Notes: generated from the sequence alone by a model not told the origin. Numbered from the stretch's first letter, positions 9,246 through 18,166 are shown. The stretch is DNA of 46,253 nt from an uncultured Lachnospiraceae bacterium (GCA_910586605.1 CAJUJR010000012.1:1-46253); one strand, 5' to 3'. Numbers and translations: made by a program.

Positions 9246-10517
9246 CTATCCCAATACTACCTTTATCTGCTTTGCAACCTTCCTGTTCCCGGATTTTCGG
9301 TGCACTGTATAAACAACCTTATCCTTTGGCTTATGCTTTATCAAATTATTATAAATATCTGTCATTCCTCTAATACTTTCCCCATTTATCTGCGTAATAA
9401 CATCTGCAACCCGCATACCGCCCTCATAAGCCGGAGTGCCGGCATATACCTCTGTCACATATGCGCCTTCCACAAGGTTATGTGCTTCTGCCACATCCTC
9501 GTCTATGCTTCTCCCTTCTATCCCAATATAAGGAATTGTCATCTTCTTCTGAAGTATTTCTAGCAATGCTGTCACATTAGTAATCTTAACAAACGCCATA
9601 CCTGTTGTCCCTGCCTCTTTTGTGAATGCGGTCGTAATTATCCCGACAACACGCCCTTCAACGTCCAGCACAACACCATTCCCTGTTTCCGAATAAGGTA
9701 TGCTTGTACAAAAGACCTGTACCTCTCCATCCATAATTGGGGCATAGATAGTTTCATTTGTAATCATCCCAGTAACTACAGAATGAAGTATCCCATTAGG
9801 GCAGCCAACTGCAATAAGATTTGTCCCGGCTGACAGCCCAAACCCACTCCCAAACTTAGCTACTGTAATCTGCTCTAAAAGCCCCACGCCAATATCTTCT
9901 TTTTTAATACGGACAACTGCTACATTTAATTGGGCATTACTTCCTAATATTTCCCCTTCAACCATTGTGTCATCCATCATCTGGACACGGACAGAAGGCT
10001 GCTTCTGAACCGTTTCACAAGTAGTAAGGATATCAAAATATTTTACAGATTCCCCAAATATCAGCCCATATGCCATAGATGGCGCTTTCTCCGCCTGTTC
10101 CGGCCAGGGCTTAGAATCCTCTTTCCTCTTTATACCTACCATTGCCGAATCCATATTTTTCCCAACAGCCGACAACTGCCTGGAAATCCTATTTACATCA
10201 TTAAGCGTTATTCCCTTTTTACCAGAATCCTTACCCATGTTTTCCGGCGGCGCACTCGTCTCTGTCGGTGCAGGGGTGGGTGTTACCGTATGAACCTGTA
10301 CAACCTCTTCCCCTTCTTTCAGGAAATTGTTTTGGATAAGGACAAACCCGCCTCCTGAAACCACCCCAAAAATTAGGGCTGTCACGGCCAAAATGCCAAA
10401 ACGTTTCAAAAAAAGGACTGCCTGGATTTTTTTTTGCGGCCGAACTTGTTCCCGAATAAACTGATACCGTTTTTCCTTATGGTACTCTGTATCTTTTCCC
10501 TTATTCCTACTCCTCAT
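9246..10517 (-). CDS. HtrA/DegP-like protein with lost catalytic triad and PDZ domain
   Basis: A protein of 423 residues with a basic cytoplasmic N-terminus, one membrane segment (about 38-61), a Thr/Pro-rich linker, a trypsin-like S1C domain and a C-terminal PDZ domain (about 325-420; AYEGGMRVADVITQING). By position the catalytic residues are replaced: the TNxHV site reads TTCETV (165-170, His to Glu168), the DLAV site reads NVAVV (Asp to Asn198), and GNSGG reads TGNGV (Ser to Asn280). The fold is kept, so this should be a pseudoprotease: an envelope-side binding or sensing protein. ATG 10517 has GGAG about 7 bases upstream. It converges tail to tail with the aminotransferase and is divergent from mutS2. 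Confidence 0.85.
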   Translation of the reverse strand: MRSRNKGKDTEYHKEKRYQFIREQVRPQKKIQAVLFLKRFGILAVTALIFGVVSGGGFVLIQNNFLKEGEEVVQVHTVTPTPAPTETSAPPENMGKDSGKKGITLNDVNRISRQLSAVGKNMDSAMVGIKRKEDSKPWPEQAEKAPSMAYGLIFGESVKYFDILTTCETVQKQPSVRVQMMDDTMVEGEILGSNAQLNVAVVRIKKEDIGVGLLEQITVAKFGSGFGLSAGTNLIAVGCPNGILHSVVTGMITNETIYAPIMDGEVQVFCTSIPYSETGNGVVLDVEGRVVGIITTAFTKEAGTTGMAFVKITNVTALLEILQKKMTIPYIGIEGRSIDEDVAEAHNLVEGAYVTEVYAGTPAYEGGMRVADVITQINGESIRGMTDIYNNLIKHKPKDKVVYTVHRKSGNRKVAKQIKVVLG

Positions 10518-10722
10518 AACACTCTCCAATGCCCCAGGGAATCTGGACAATCCCTGAAAGCAAAAAAACAGCATAATACACGTTTCTCTAAATGTTTACA
10601 ATAACTTAAATTATATCACCAAATTATGAATAGATTATGAATAAATAATACGATTCATGGCCAATTTCTTTTAAAAGCCAAATTTTGCGCCCGCCCCAAA
10701 TCAGAAATAAAATCTTATTTGC

Positions 10723-10752
10723 TTGCTAACCAAGGGCAATCTAGTGTATTAT
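10723..10752 (+). promoter_or_regulatory. Probable promoter of mutS2
   Basis: TTGCTA (10723-10728), an 18-base spacer and TATTAT (10747-10752) lie about 45 bases upstream of ATG 10798. The -35 box is imperfect. Confidence 0.4.
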
Positions 10753-10797
10753 ATAGATTAGAATCATTTTCAATTTTAATGACGGATGGAGGAATTT

Positions 10798-13176
10798 ATG
10801 AACGAAAAAGTGCTCCATACTTTAGAGTATGATAAAATTATAGAAAAACTGGAACAACACGCCGGTTCTGCTGCCGGGAAAAACTATTGCCGGAAGCTGC
10901 TGCCAGAAACAGAAAAAAATATTATATTAAAAGAACAGCGCGAAACTTCGGATGCCCTGACACATATTTTAACCCAAGGAAGCATTTCCTTCCAAGGTAC
11001 GTCAGATGTCCGGGAAAGCCTGAAACGCCTGGAAATTGGCGCTATTTTAGGTACTCGGGAACTTCTTTCCATTTCAAAACTGTTAAATACAGCAGGAAGC
11101 GTAAAAGCCTATTTCAGGAAAAGCCTAAACGAAAAAGAAGAGACAGGAGATTCCCTGAATGAATATTACCAATTAATTGAGCCAATATCACCATTGATGA
11201 ACGAAATCCGAAGATGCATTTTAGCGGAAGATGAATTAGCAGATGACGCCAGCCCCGGACTGCAAAAAGTCCGCCAGAACATGAAGCGGGCTAGCAATAG
11301 GATACACGAGCAGCTTAACAGCATTTTAAACAGCTCCCAAAAGAGCATGCTGCAGGATGGGCTGATTACAATGCGAAACGGCAGGTACTGCCTCCCTGTA
11401 AAAGCAGAGTACCGCTCTTCTTTCCAGGGCATGCTGCATGACCAGTCTGCAACCGGTTCTACCCTGTTTATTGAGCCTTCCTCTGTTGTCAAACTAAACA
11501 ACGAAATCCGTGAACTGGAATTAAAAGAACAGGAAGAAATCGAAAAAATCCTTGCAAGCCTAAGCAATCAGGCAGCAGAACATTCCTTTTTCATTGGGCA
11601 GGACTTCCAAACCCTGTCAAAACTGGATTTTATCTTTGCAAAAGCATCTCTTTCCAAAGAAATGCGGGGCACCGAGCCAAGTTTCCCCAAAGATGGCTGT
11701 ATCCTGATTAAGAAAGGACGCCATCCGCTTATCCCAAAAGATAAAGTTGTCCCGATTGACCTACAGCTTGGAAAAGACTTTTCCCTGTTAATTGTTACCG
11801 GACCAAATACAGGCGGAAAAACAGTTTCCCTAAAAACAGTAGGGCTTTTTACGCTGATGGGACAAGCAGGGCTGCACATCCCTGCTTTTGACGGTTCCCG
11901 CCTTCGCATTTTTGACGAAGTATATGCCGATATTGGCGATGAACAAAGCATTGAGCAAAATTTAAGCACATTTTCCTCACATATGGTAAATACCGTATCT
12001 ATACTGGAAAAAGCAGGCTGCAACAGCTTGGTCCTTTTTGATGAATTAGGGGCAGGGACAGACCCTGTAGAAGGCGCGGCGCTTGCTACCTCCATATTAT
12101 CTGACTTGCATAATAGGGGCTCCATTGTAATGGCCACTACCCATTACAGCGAGTTAAAACTTTATGCCTTACAGACGCCAGATGTCGAAAATGCCTGCTG
12201 TGAATTTGACGTCACTACCTTGCGCCCAACTTACCGCCTCTTAATTGGCATTCCCGGTAAAAGCAATGCTTTTGCTATTTCCGGAAGGCTTGGCCTGTCA
12301 GAAAAAATCATAGAAGACGCCAGGCAGCGCGTAACCTCAGATGCACAGGCATTTGAAGATGTACTGAACGATTTGGAAAAGACCCGTATTAAATTAGAGC
12401 AGGAACATGCAGAAGTATCGAAAAACAGGAAAGAAATCGCCCAGTTAAAAAAACAGCTTCAGGAAAAATCCGAAAAACTGGACAATTCCAAAGAACGCAT
12501 CCTTGCAAATGCCAATGAAGAAGCCGGAAAAATCCTTGCACAGGCAAAAGAATATGCAGACGAAACAATACGGAAATACACAAAATGGGCAAAAAGCGAT
12601 AAGCATATCCGTGAAATGGAAGCAGAACGCGCAAAATTGCGGGAACAGATTCACGAAAAAGAAAGCAGCCAGCCAAAACCCTCCCAAAAGAAAAAGGCGA
12701 AAAGAATCAATGCTTCTGAGTTAATAATTGGTTCTGACGTCCGTATATTATCACTTAACGCCGAAGGCACAGTCAGCACCCTTCCAAATGAAAAAGGGGA
12801 ACTTTTTGTACAAGCCGGCCTTCTGCGTACAAAAGTAAAACTGGATGACATCGAACTAATCAAACAGCCTGAACAAAAACAGGCAGGCAGTAAAAAATCA
12901 GGCAGCGGGCGCATCCGCATGGACAAAGCATCTAACATCCGCCAAGAAATCAACCTAATTGGGATGACAGTTGACGAAGCAATGCCTGTCCTTGGAAAAT
13001 ACCTAGATGACGCCTACCTTGCCCATATGTCCCAAGTTACTGTAATCCACGGCCGTGGTACTGGCGCACTGCGCACTGCAGTCCATAATCATTTAAAACG
13101 TACCAAATATGTCAAATCATTCCGGCTGGGCGAATTTGGGGAAGGCGATATGGGCGTTACAGTCGTAGAGTTTTAA
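10798..13176 (+). CDS. mutS2: Endonuclease MutS2
   Basis: A protein of 792 residues, the usual MutS2 length. It has the core and clamp helices, an ABC-type ATPase with Walker A GPNTGGKT (335-342) and Walker B LVLFDELGAGTD, a long Lys/Glu coiled coil, a KOW-like segment and a C-terminal Smr nuclease domain (NLIGMTVDEA, then VIHGRGTGALR). MutS2 lacks the mismatch-recognition domain of MutS; it is known to suppress recombination and, in some Bacillota, to act on collided ribosomes. ATG 10798 has GGAGG 5 bases ahead, better than ATG 10786. The two-component genes follow after 19 bases, so they are probably cotranscribed. Confidence 0.97.
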   Translation: MNEKVLHTLEYDKIIEKLEQHAGSAAGKNYCRKLLPETEKNIILKEQRETSDALTHILTQGSISFQGTSDVRESLKRLEIGAILGTRELLSISKLLNTAGSVKAYFRKSLNEKEETGDSLNEYYQLIEPISPLMNEIRRCILAEDELADDASPGLQKVRQNMKRASNRIHEQLNSILNSSQKSMLQDGLITMRNGRYCLPVKAEYRSSFQGMLHDQSATGSTLFIEPSSVVKLNNEIRELELKEQEEIEKILASLSNQAAEHSFFIGQDFQTLSKLDFIFAKASLSKEMRGTEPSFPKDGCILIKKGRHPLIPKDKVVPIDLQLGKDFSLLIVTGPNTGGKTVSLKTVGLFTLMGQAGLHIPAFDGSRLRIFDEVYADIGDEQSIEQNLSTFSSHMVNTVSILEKAGCNSLVLFDELGAGTDPVEGAALATSILSDLHNRGSIVMATTHYSELKLYALQTPDVENACCEFDVTTLRPTYRLLIGIPGKSNAFAISGRLGLSEKIIEDARQRVTSDAQAFEDVLNDLEKTRIKLEQEHAEVSKNRKEIAQLKKQLQEKSEKLDNSKERILANANEEAGKILAQAKEYADETIRKYTKWAKSDKHIREMEAERAKLREQIHEKESSQPKPSQKKKAKRINASELIIGSDVRILSLNAEGTVSTLPNEKGELFVQAGLLRTKVKLDDIELIKQPEQKQAGSKKSGSGRIRMDKASNIRQEINLIGMTVDEAMPVLGKYLDDAYLAHMSQVTVIHGRGTGALRTAVHNHLKRTKYVKSFRLGEFGEGDMGVTVVEF

Positions 13177-13195
13177 CCAAAAAAGGAGAAATGCA

Positions 13196-13924
13196 ATGGT
13201 AAATAAACAAAGAATCCTGATTGTGGATGATGATGAAAATATTGCAGAATTAGTCAGCCTGTATTTAATACAGGAATGCTTTGACACAAATATTGTACTA
13301 GACGGCGAAGCTGCCTTGGAAGCAGTAAAAACCTATCAGCCTGATTTAATGCTTTTGGATATTATGCTTCCGGGAATTGACGGGCATGAAGTGCTCCGGC
13401 GGCTCCGCAGAACCTCAAATCTCCCTGTCATCCTGCTTTCGGCAAAAGGTGAAGTCTTTGATAAAGTCCTTGGGCTGGAACTTGGGGCAGATGATTATAT
13501 CATGAAACCCTTTGATTCAAAAGAGATGGTTGCAAGGGTAAAAGCTGTTCTGCGGCGTTTCCAGACAGAGCCGCCAGTAAACATCCCGCCACAATCTGAT
13601 CTCCCGGTTGAAAAGGTAAGCTACCCCGGCCTATCTATTAACCTGACGGACTATTCAGTCCATTACAATGGCGCAGTAATTGAAATGCCGCCAAAAGAAC
13701 TGGAACTCTTTTATTTCCTTGCATCGCACCCTAACCAGGTATTTACCCGGGAACAGCTTCTGGACCACATCTGGAGTTATGACTATATTGGCGACACAAG
13801 AACGGTTGATGTACACATTAAGCGCCTTCGGGAAAAGTTTTCCGACCAACATAGCTGGAAGCTGACAACGGTTTGGGGAATTGGCTACAAATTTGAATAT
13901 CATGGGGAACGGAGCAGCCTATGA
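13196..13924 (+). CDS. OmpR/PhoB-family response regulator
   Basis: A protein of 242 residues. The receiver domain has the acidic pair Asp11/Asp12, the phospho-acceptor Asp55 (LMLLDIMLPG) and Lys104 (ADDYIMKPF). A winged-helix DNA-binding domain follows, with ELELFYFLASHPNQVFTREQLL and VDVHIKRLREKF. AGGAG lies upstream of ATG 13196. The stop overlaps the start of the kinase gene (ATGA), so the two are translationally coupled. It lies 19 bases downstream of mutS2. Target genes cannot be read from the sequence. Confidence 0.96.
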   Translation: MVNKQRILIVDDDENIAELVSLYLIQECFDTNIVLDGEAALEAVKTYQPDLMLLDIMLPGIDGHEVLRRLRRTSNLPVILLSAKGEVFDKVLGLELGADDYIMKPFDSKEMVARVKAVLRRFQTEPPVNIPPQSDLPVEKVSYPGLSINLTDYSVHYNGAVIEMPPKELELFYFLASHPNQVFTREQLLDHIWSYDYIGDTRTVDVHIKRLREKFSDQHSWKLTTVWGIGYKFEYHGERSSL

Positions 13925-15330
13925 AACGATCCATCAAGCTTAAGTTTATACTTTCTTATCTTGTCATTGCCATACTTATGCTGGTTCTGCTTAATACTTA
14001 TGGGCACTCCACACTGTACAACAAGCTAGTGGAATATGAAAAAACCAGCCTTTATGAAGAGGCAGAAATTATCGTAAAAGATTATGTGACTAACATGAGC
14101 GTACTGGAAACAGATAACATCAACCTCCGGCAGCACTTCAGTTCCCTGGAAATCCTAACCAATATGAGAGTCTGGATTGTTTCATCCTCTGGTGTTATTT
14201 TAATGGATTCCAACTTGTTCCACCCCCACGAAGGAGAAAATATCAACGACTATGACCCTTCCTTTTTATCCTACCAGTCCATTGTTGGGAAGTATCCGAC
14301 AGACCTTGCATCAGAAAGTATGATTTCTGTAATCTATCCAATTACAGAATCTTTTTCCACAAGCGGATATGTTGTACTAATGTCACCGGCCAGCAGCTTA
14401 AAAAGCAATGCCACAAATTATATTGATTCCATTTTAATCTGCGGGCTGGTTATCCTATTTATAACCGGCATGCTTTTTTTACATCTTTATTTCCAGATAG
14501 TACGCCCACTGTCAGCCCTTACAAAAGAAACAAGGGAATATGCCAAAGGGCATTTTAATTACCCAATGGCAAAAATGTTTCTCAAAGAACAGAAAGAACT
14601 TGCCAATGCTATCCGTTACCTCTCTGTACAGCTTAGCGGCATGATGGAAAACCAGAAAAACTTTATTGCCAACGTTTCCCACGATTTCCGTTCCCCGCTC
14701 ACCTCTATCAAAGGCTATGCCGAAGCGATGGCAGACGGTACAATTCCACCGGAAATGCAGAAAAAATATTTTAATATCATCCTGTTTGAAACAGAACGGC
14801 TTACAAAACTAACCAGCAGCCTCCTGGAACTAAACCAGCTCGACCATAAAAATATGGCTCTTGAAAAAACAGATTTTGATATTAATAAAGCCATCAAGCA
14901 AACATCCGCTTCTTTTGAACAGCGCTGTACTTCCAAAAGGATTTCGCTGGATTTGATTTTTGAGGAAAAAGAACTTTTTGTACATGGTGATATCCACCGG
15001 ATTCAGCAAGTCATCCAGAACCTTCTGGATAATGCAATTAAATTCAGCCCAAATGATACAGTTATTACGATACAAACCACACAACAAAACCATAAAGTTT
15101 TTGTCTCAGTCAAAGACAATGGTATCGGCATTCCAAAAAGCAGCATCCCAAAAATCTGGAACCGCTTTTATAAAACAGATATTTCCCGTGGGAAAGACAA
15201 AACCGGCACAGGCCTTGGCCTTTCTATTTCAAAAGAAATCATTAATGCCCATAAAGAGAACATCAATGTAATCAGCACAGAAGGCGTCGGAACAGAATTT
15301 CTCTTTTCCCTGCCAAAAGCGCCGCATTAG
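13921..15330 (+). CDS. Membrane sensor histidine kinase
   Basis: A protein of 469 residues. Transmembrane helix 1 (about 8-25), an extracellular sensor region of about 140 residues, transmembrane helix 2 (about 169-190), a HAMP linker, and a HisKA domain with His254 in NVSHDFRSPLTS. The ATPase follows: N box QVIQNLLDNAIKFS, G1 DNGIGIP, G2 GTGLGLS. It is the cognate partner of the overlapping response regulator. The extracellular part has no recognisable ligand motif; the layout recalls WalK/PhoR-type kinases, so an envelope stimulus is plausible but unproven. The hairpin at 15370-15391 ends the transcript. Confidence 0.95.
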   Translation: MKRSIKLKFILSYLVIAILMLVLLNTYGHSTLYNKLVEYEKTSLYEEAEIIVKDYVTNMSVLETDNINLRQHFSSLEILTNMRVWIVSSSGVILMDSNLFHPHEGENINDYDPSFLSYQSIVGKYPTDLASESMISVIYPITESFSTSGYVVLMSPASSLKSNATNYIDSILICGLVILFITGMLFLHLYFQIVRPLSALTKETREYAKGHFNYPMAKMFLKEQKELANAIRYLSVQLSGMMENQKNFIANVSHDFRSPLTSIKGYAEAMADGTIPPEMQKKYFNIILFETERLTKLTSSLLELNQLDHKNMALEKTDFDINKAIKQTSASFEQRCTSKRISLDLIFEEKELFVHGDIHRIQQVIQNLLDNAIKFSPNDTVITIQTTQQNHKVFVSVKDNGIGIPKSSIPKIWNRFYKTDISRGKDKTGTGLGLSISKEIINAHKENINVISTEGVGTEFLFSLPKAPH

Positions 15331-15360
15331 CAACCACTATGTTACAGCGTAATTCCTATA
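15331..15360 (+). repeat. Short repeat AACCACTA-GTTACAGC, copy 1
   Basis: The sequence AACCACTATGTTACAGC and the following AATTCCTAT recur at 25673-25700 with a few changes, in the same orientation and again next to a GGGGAATGC palindrome just downstream of a plus-strand gene. Confidence 0.55.
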
Positions 15361-16232
15361 ATGCAAAAAGGGGAATGCGCATGCATTCCCCCTCTTTTTC
15401 CTGCAAAAACAACTTCTTTAAAATAATATCTCTCTGGCAGGGATTTATCTGGGCTTTGGAACCAACCCTTTTTCCCATTGGAAAGAACTGCCTGCATATA
15501 TGTTTTTCCATTTTTCAAGCAGATTTTATCAATCTTAACTTTCTGCCCCTTTTTCAAAACAAGCGCTTTTTTCTTTCCACCTGCCGTCTGATATAGCGTA
15601 AGCTTCCGGTTTGCTGTCAGATTCCTTTTTTCTGTAACAGAATACGTGTTTCCATCTTTTTTCCAGCCATCTTTCCCATGAAGATATGAAATTTTCCAGA
15701 ACAGATAACCTGTCGCACTAAACTGGTTTACATAAGATACAGTAATTTTTTTATCTGTTACTTTTACAGAGTCAACATAAAAATGGAAACAATATATCTG
15801 TTTTGCAATTGGCTGGTATACATCACATATTTTTTTCAGTTTATTTCCTTTATACCGGTAAAAAGCATGGGATGAAATATCATTATTAGCCCCTTCATTT
15901 TCCTGTATTTCCAGATAAACCGTTTTCGTATCTATCTGGTAAAGCACTACCGTCAGGCTGTCAACATACTGTTTTTTATTGTCCCGGAAAACCACCTTAT
16001 CATTAATTGAAATTGACCAGCCATCCCCGCTGCCTTCATTATACAAATCCGGCGTTTCACAATCAATCCTTATGTGGTCTTTCTTTCCGTCCCCTGTCAC
16101 ATCATATTTTTTAATGTCTTTGCCGCTTTCCAGTTCAATCCCCTTCACTGCTGCCTCTGCATTTCTGCCCCCACTAACGGCAAATAGCAAAAATAAAATT
16201 GCAGCCCCTGTTATCAATATTATCCTCTTCAT
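15342..16232 (-). CDS. Secreted protein with Ca-binding-like and SH3-like segments
   Basis: A protein of 296 residues with a clear signal peptide (MKRIILITGAAILFLLFAVS, cleavage probably after NAEAA). A calcium-loop-like motif DVTGDGKKD lies near residue 45, followed by a beta-rich region; the C-terminal part (RKLTLYQTAGGKKKALVLKK, then GKKGWF) looks like an SH3-type wall domain. It is likely exported or wall-associated; function unknown. ATG 16232 has AAGGGG upstream. Oddly, the reading frame continues straight through a terminator hairpin (15370-15391) and stops only at 15342, so the last 17 or so codons would lie beyond the expected transcript end. Confidence 0.75.
   Translation of the reverse strand: MKRIILITGAAILFLLFAVSGGRNAEAAVKGIELESGKDIKKYDVTGDGKKDHIRIDCETPDLYNEGSGDGWSISINDKVVFRDNKKQYVDSLTVVLYQIDTKTVYLEIQENEGANNDISSHAFYRYKGNKLKKICDVYQPIAKQIYCFHFYVDSVKVTDKKITVSYVNQFSATGYLFWKISYLHGKDGWKKDGNTYSVTEKRNLTANRKLTLYQTAGGKKKALVLKKGQKVKIDKICLKNGKTYMQAVLSNGKKGWFQSPDKSLPERYYFKEVVFAGKRGGMHAHSPFCIIGITL
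15365..15399. terminator. Bidirectional terminator GGGGAATGC-GCAT-GCATTCCCC
   Basis: A 9-bp perfect stem (15370-15378 with 15383-15391) with a 4-base loop. A T run follows on the plus strand (15395-15399) and an A run precedes it (15365-15369), giving a T run on the minus strand. It ends the mutS2/two-component transcript and also lies inside the 3' end of the minus-strand secreted-protein frame. Confidence 0.85.
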
Positions 16233-16306
16233 CAAACCCCTTTTTTACGGCTTACTGCCGATGCTTCCAGAAACCGGCCAGGCCAGCCGTAAGCCCCCTT
16301 TCTTTT

Positions 16307-17308
16307 TTAATTGTTTTTATAATCACTTCTTGTGCCAAGAATATGTGCAACCTCATACTGGTATTCATCAATGCTTTTCTGCATCTGAAATGCCTCATCC
16401 ACATCAATATCATAAACCTTATCATCCTTATAGCCAATCAGGCGGTTCTTCTTCCCCTGGTCTATAATATCTACTGCATACGCCCCCATAATAGACGCAT
16501 ATACGCGGTCGCGTGCCGTAGGGCTTCCTCCACGCTGGAGATGCCCTAATATTGTAGCTCTCGTCTCTATGCCAGTTGCTTCTTCAATCCGTTTTGCAAG
16601 GCTGTTAGAATGTCCAACGCCTTCAGCATTAATAATAACCTGATGTGTCATGCCTGCTTCTCTATTTTTCCGGATTACATTAATCAGCCTGTCATAATCG
16701 GTTTCACTGTCAAATTTTTCCTGGAGCAGGATAGCTTCCGCACCATTGGCAATTCCACACCAAAGCGCAATATAACCTGCAGAACGGCCCATAACTTCCA
16801 CCACGCTGCATCGCTCATGGGAATTAGACGTTTCGCGGAGCCTGTCTATTGCCTCCATCGCCGTATTTACAGCTGTATCAAAACCAATCGTATAATCTGT
16901 ATAGGATATGTCCAAATCAATTGTCCCTGGAATCCCAATAATATTTACGCCATATTTTGATAAATCCCTTGCTCCTTTAAACGAGCCGTCACCGCCAATC
17001 ACCACTAATGTATCAATGCCTAATTCCTTACAGATTGCCGCAGCCTTTTGCTTCCCAGCGTCTTCGTTAAATTCAGCGCTGCGTGCAGTAAACAGGAATG
17101 TCCCCCCATGCTGGAGCTTTTCTGATACATCCTGAAATGTCATTAGCTCAATTTCCCTGTTCAAGATGCCGTTATACCCGCGCCTGACTCCATATACCTC
17201 ATACCCTTTTGTAATGCCAGTACGCACAACAGCCCGTATTGCCGCATTCATTCCCGGCGCATCACCGCCACTGGTTAACACCGCAATCTTACCTTTACCT
17301 TCAATCAT
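16307..17308 (-). CDS. pfkA: 6-phosphofructokinase
   Basis: A protein of 333 residues that phosphorylates fructose 6-phosphate in glycolysis. The nucleotide site has TSGGDAPGMNA at the N-terminus and GGDGS at 105-109; the Gly (not Asp) after GGD fits ATP rather than pyrophosphate as donor. The catalytic loop reads PGTIDLD (127-133) with Asp131 kept and Leu where many enzymes have Asn; I recall this variant from clostridial enzymes. The substrate site includes MGRSAGYIALW and LGHLQRGGSPTARDR. ATG 17308 has AGGAGGG 4 bases upstream. It seems monocistronic, lying between the secreted protein and a palindromic repeat. Confidence 0.96.
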   Translation of the reverse strand: MIEGKGKIAVLTSGGDAPGMNAAIRAVVRTGITKGYEVYGVRRGYNGILNREIELMTFQDVSEKLQHGGTFLFTARSAEFNEDAGKQKAAAICKELGIDTLVVIGGDGSFKGARDLSKYGVNIIGIPGTIDLDISYTDYTIGFDTAVNTAMEAIDRLRETSNSHERCSVVEVMGRSAGYIALWCGIANGAEAILLQEKFDSETDYDRLINVIRKNREAGMTHQVIINAEGVGHSNSLAKRIEEATGIETRATILGHLQRGGSPTARDRVYASIMGAYAVDIIDQGKKNRLIGYKDDKVYDIDVDEAFQMQKSIDEYQYEVAHILGTRSDYKNN

Positions 17309-17505
17309 AATACCCTCCTTCTGGCATTCCCTAAAACCATGCCATATGCAAAATATCTATATAAGCCCTGTCCTGTCATAAGAGACCTGGCATTATTCAC
17401 CTCATGGACTAAGATAAAAACATCTTTTCCATTGCACACTGTTACTATTGTATAATTTCTTACATCATTTTTCAATATATTTTTGCACTTTTTTGATTCT
17501 ATATT

Positions 17506-17698
17506 GTTACTATTCACGGCTAATTTCAGAAAAAGACAGACTCTTCGTGCTTGCATGTAAGAGGATGACTATTTTCTGAAATTAGCGTGCAGGCTGTTCC
17601 AAACAACATAAGTAAAACATGAGCTGCTGTTTTTGCAGTGCCTGACAGCTTTGCTGGCAGGTTTTACGCATGTGTTTAGAATGTCCGGGAATAGTAAC
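17506..17698. repeat. MITE-like palindromic element with terminal inverted repeats
   Basis: It is bounded by GTTACTATTC (17506-17515) and GAATAGTAAC (17689-17698). A subterminal perfect 15-bp inverted repeat lies inside (GCTAATTTCAGAAAA, 17519-17533, with 17572-17586). Two further hairpins follow (around 17621-17637 and 17641-17661). It contains 17 bases, GCTTGCATGTAAGAGGA, identical to the copy at 22507-22523. No coding capacity is credible. With the pfkA leader and the PadR promoter it fills the 540 bases between those genes. Confidence 0.7.
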
Positions 17699-17750
17699 TT
17701 ACTATTTCCTTAATGAAATATAACTTCACCTTAACGTTTCCTTATCCCTA

Positions 17751-17779
17751 TTGACAAATAATATTATATGACATATAGT
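17751..17779 (+). promoter_or_regulatory. Promoter of the PadR operon
   Basis: A consensus -35 TTGACA (17751-17756), a 17-base spacer and -10 TATAGT (17774-17779). A second TTGACA (17781-17786) precedes a TATAAT (17807-17812) but with a 20-base spacer. Both -10 boxes lie inside the inverted repeats described next. Confidence 0.75.
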
Positions 17780-17815
17780 ATTGACATAAGGTAATATTAT
17801 ACATCATATAATATT
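17760..17815. promoter_or_regulatory. Double operator, probably for PadR
   Basis: Two copies of AATATTATA-N5-TATARTATT: 17760-17782 (one mismatch) and 17793-17815 (perfect). Their centres are 33 bases apart, about three helical turns. Both cover the -10 regions upstream of the padR gene, as expected for autorepression by a dimeric winged-helix regulator. Assignment to PadR is inferred from position. Confidence 0.65.
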
Positions 17816-17848
17816 ATTCAATAATTCTTATGGTGAAGGAGGGATTTC

Positions 17849-18166
17849 ATGGTATTTAACACAGGTGCCGCTCTGCTGGATGCAATTGTACTTGCAATCG
17901 TAGACAAGGAGACAGAAGGCACATATGGTTATAAAATTACACAGGATGTCCGGTCTGTTATCGAGATTTCAGAATCAACGCTTTACCCTGTATTGCGCCG
18001 TCTTTTAAAAGATAGCTGCCTGGAAGTCTATGACCAGGAATATGGCGGCAGGAACCGCAGATATTACAAAATCACAGAACAGGGCAGACGGCAACTTTTA
18101 TTGTACCAGCAGGAATGGGGCAGCTATATTGCAAAAATAAACGCAATCCTCTTAGGACGTGTTTGA
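17849..18166 (+). CDS. PadR-family transcriptional regulator
   Basis: A protein of 105 residues. The winged helix-turn-helix is typical of PadR: GTYGYKITQDV, then ESTLYPVLRRLLKDSCLEVY and GGRNRRYYKITEQGRRQL. The family are dimeric repressors that often respond to small molecules or envelope stress. GGAGGG lies 5 bases before ATG 17849. It is the first gene of a three-gene operon with the DUF1700-like and DUF4097-like genes, a common arrangement in Bacillota, and two inverted repeats overlap its promoter. Confidence 0.95.
   Translation: MVFNTGAALLDAIVLAIVDKETEGTYGYKITQDVRSVIEISESTLYPVLRRLLKDSCLEVYDQEYGGRNRRYYKITEQGRRQLLLYQQEWGSYIAKINAILLGRV

Noticed and set aside
16236..16306. Terminator between pfkA and the secreted protein gene
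   Set aside because: TTACGGC/GCCGTAA could pair, but the loop is long and no proper T run follows on the minus strand.
17305..17556. 83-residue minus-strand frame upstream of pfkA
   Set aside because: It runs through the pfkA promoter region and the arm of a palindromic repeat, lacks a ribosome site and has no protein-like pattern.
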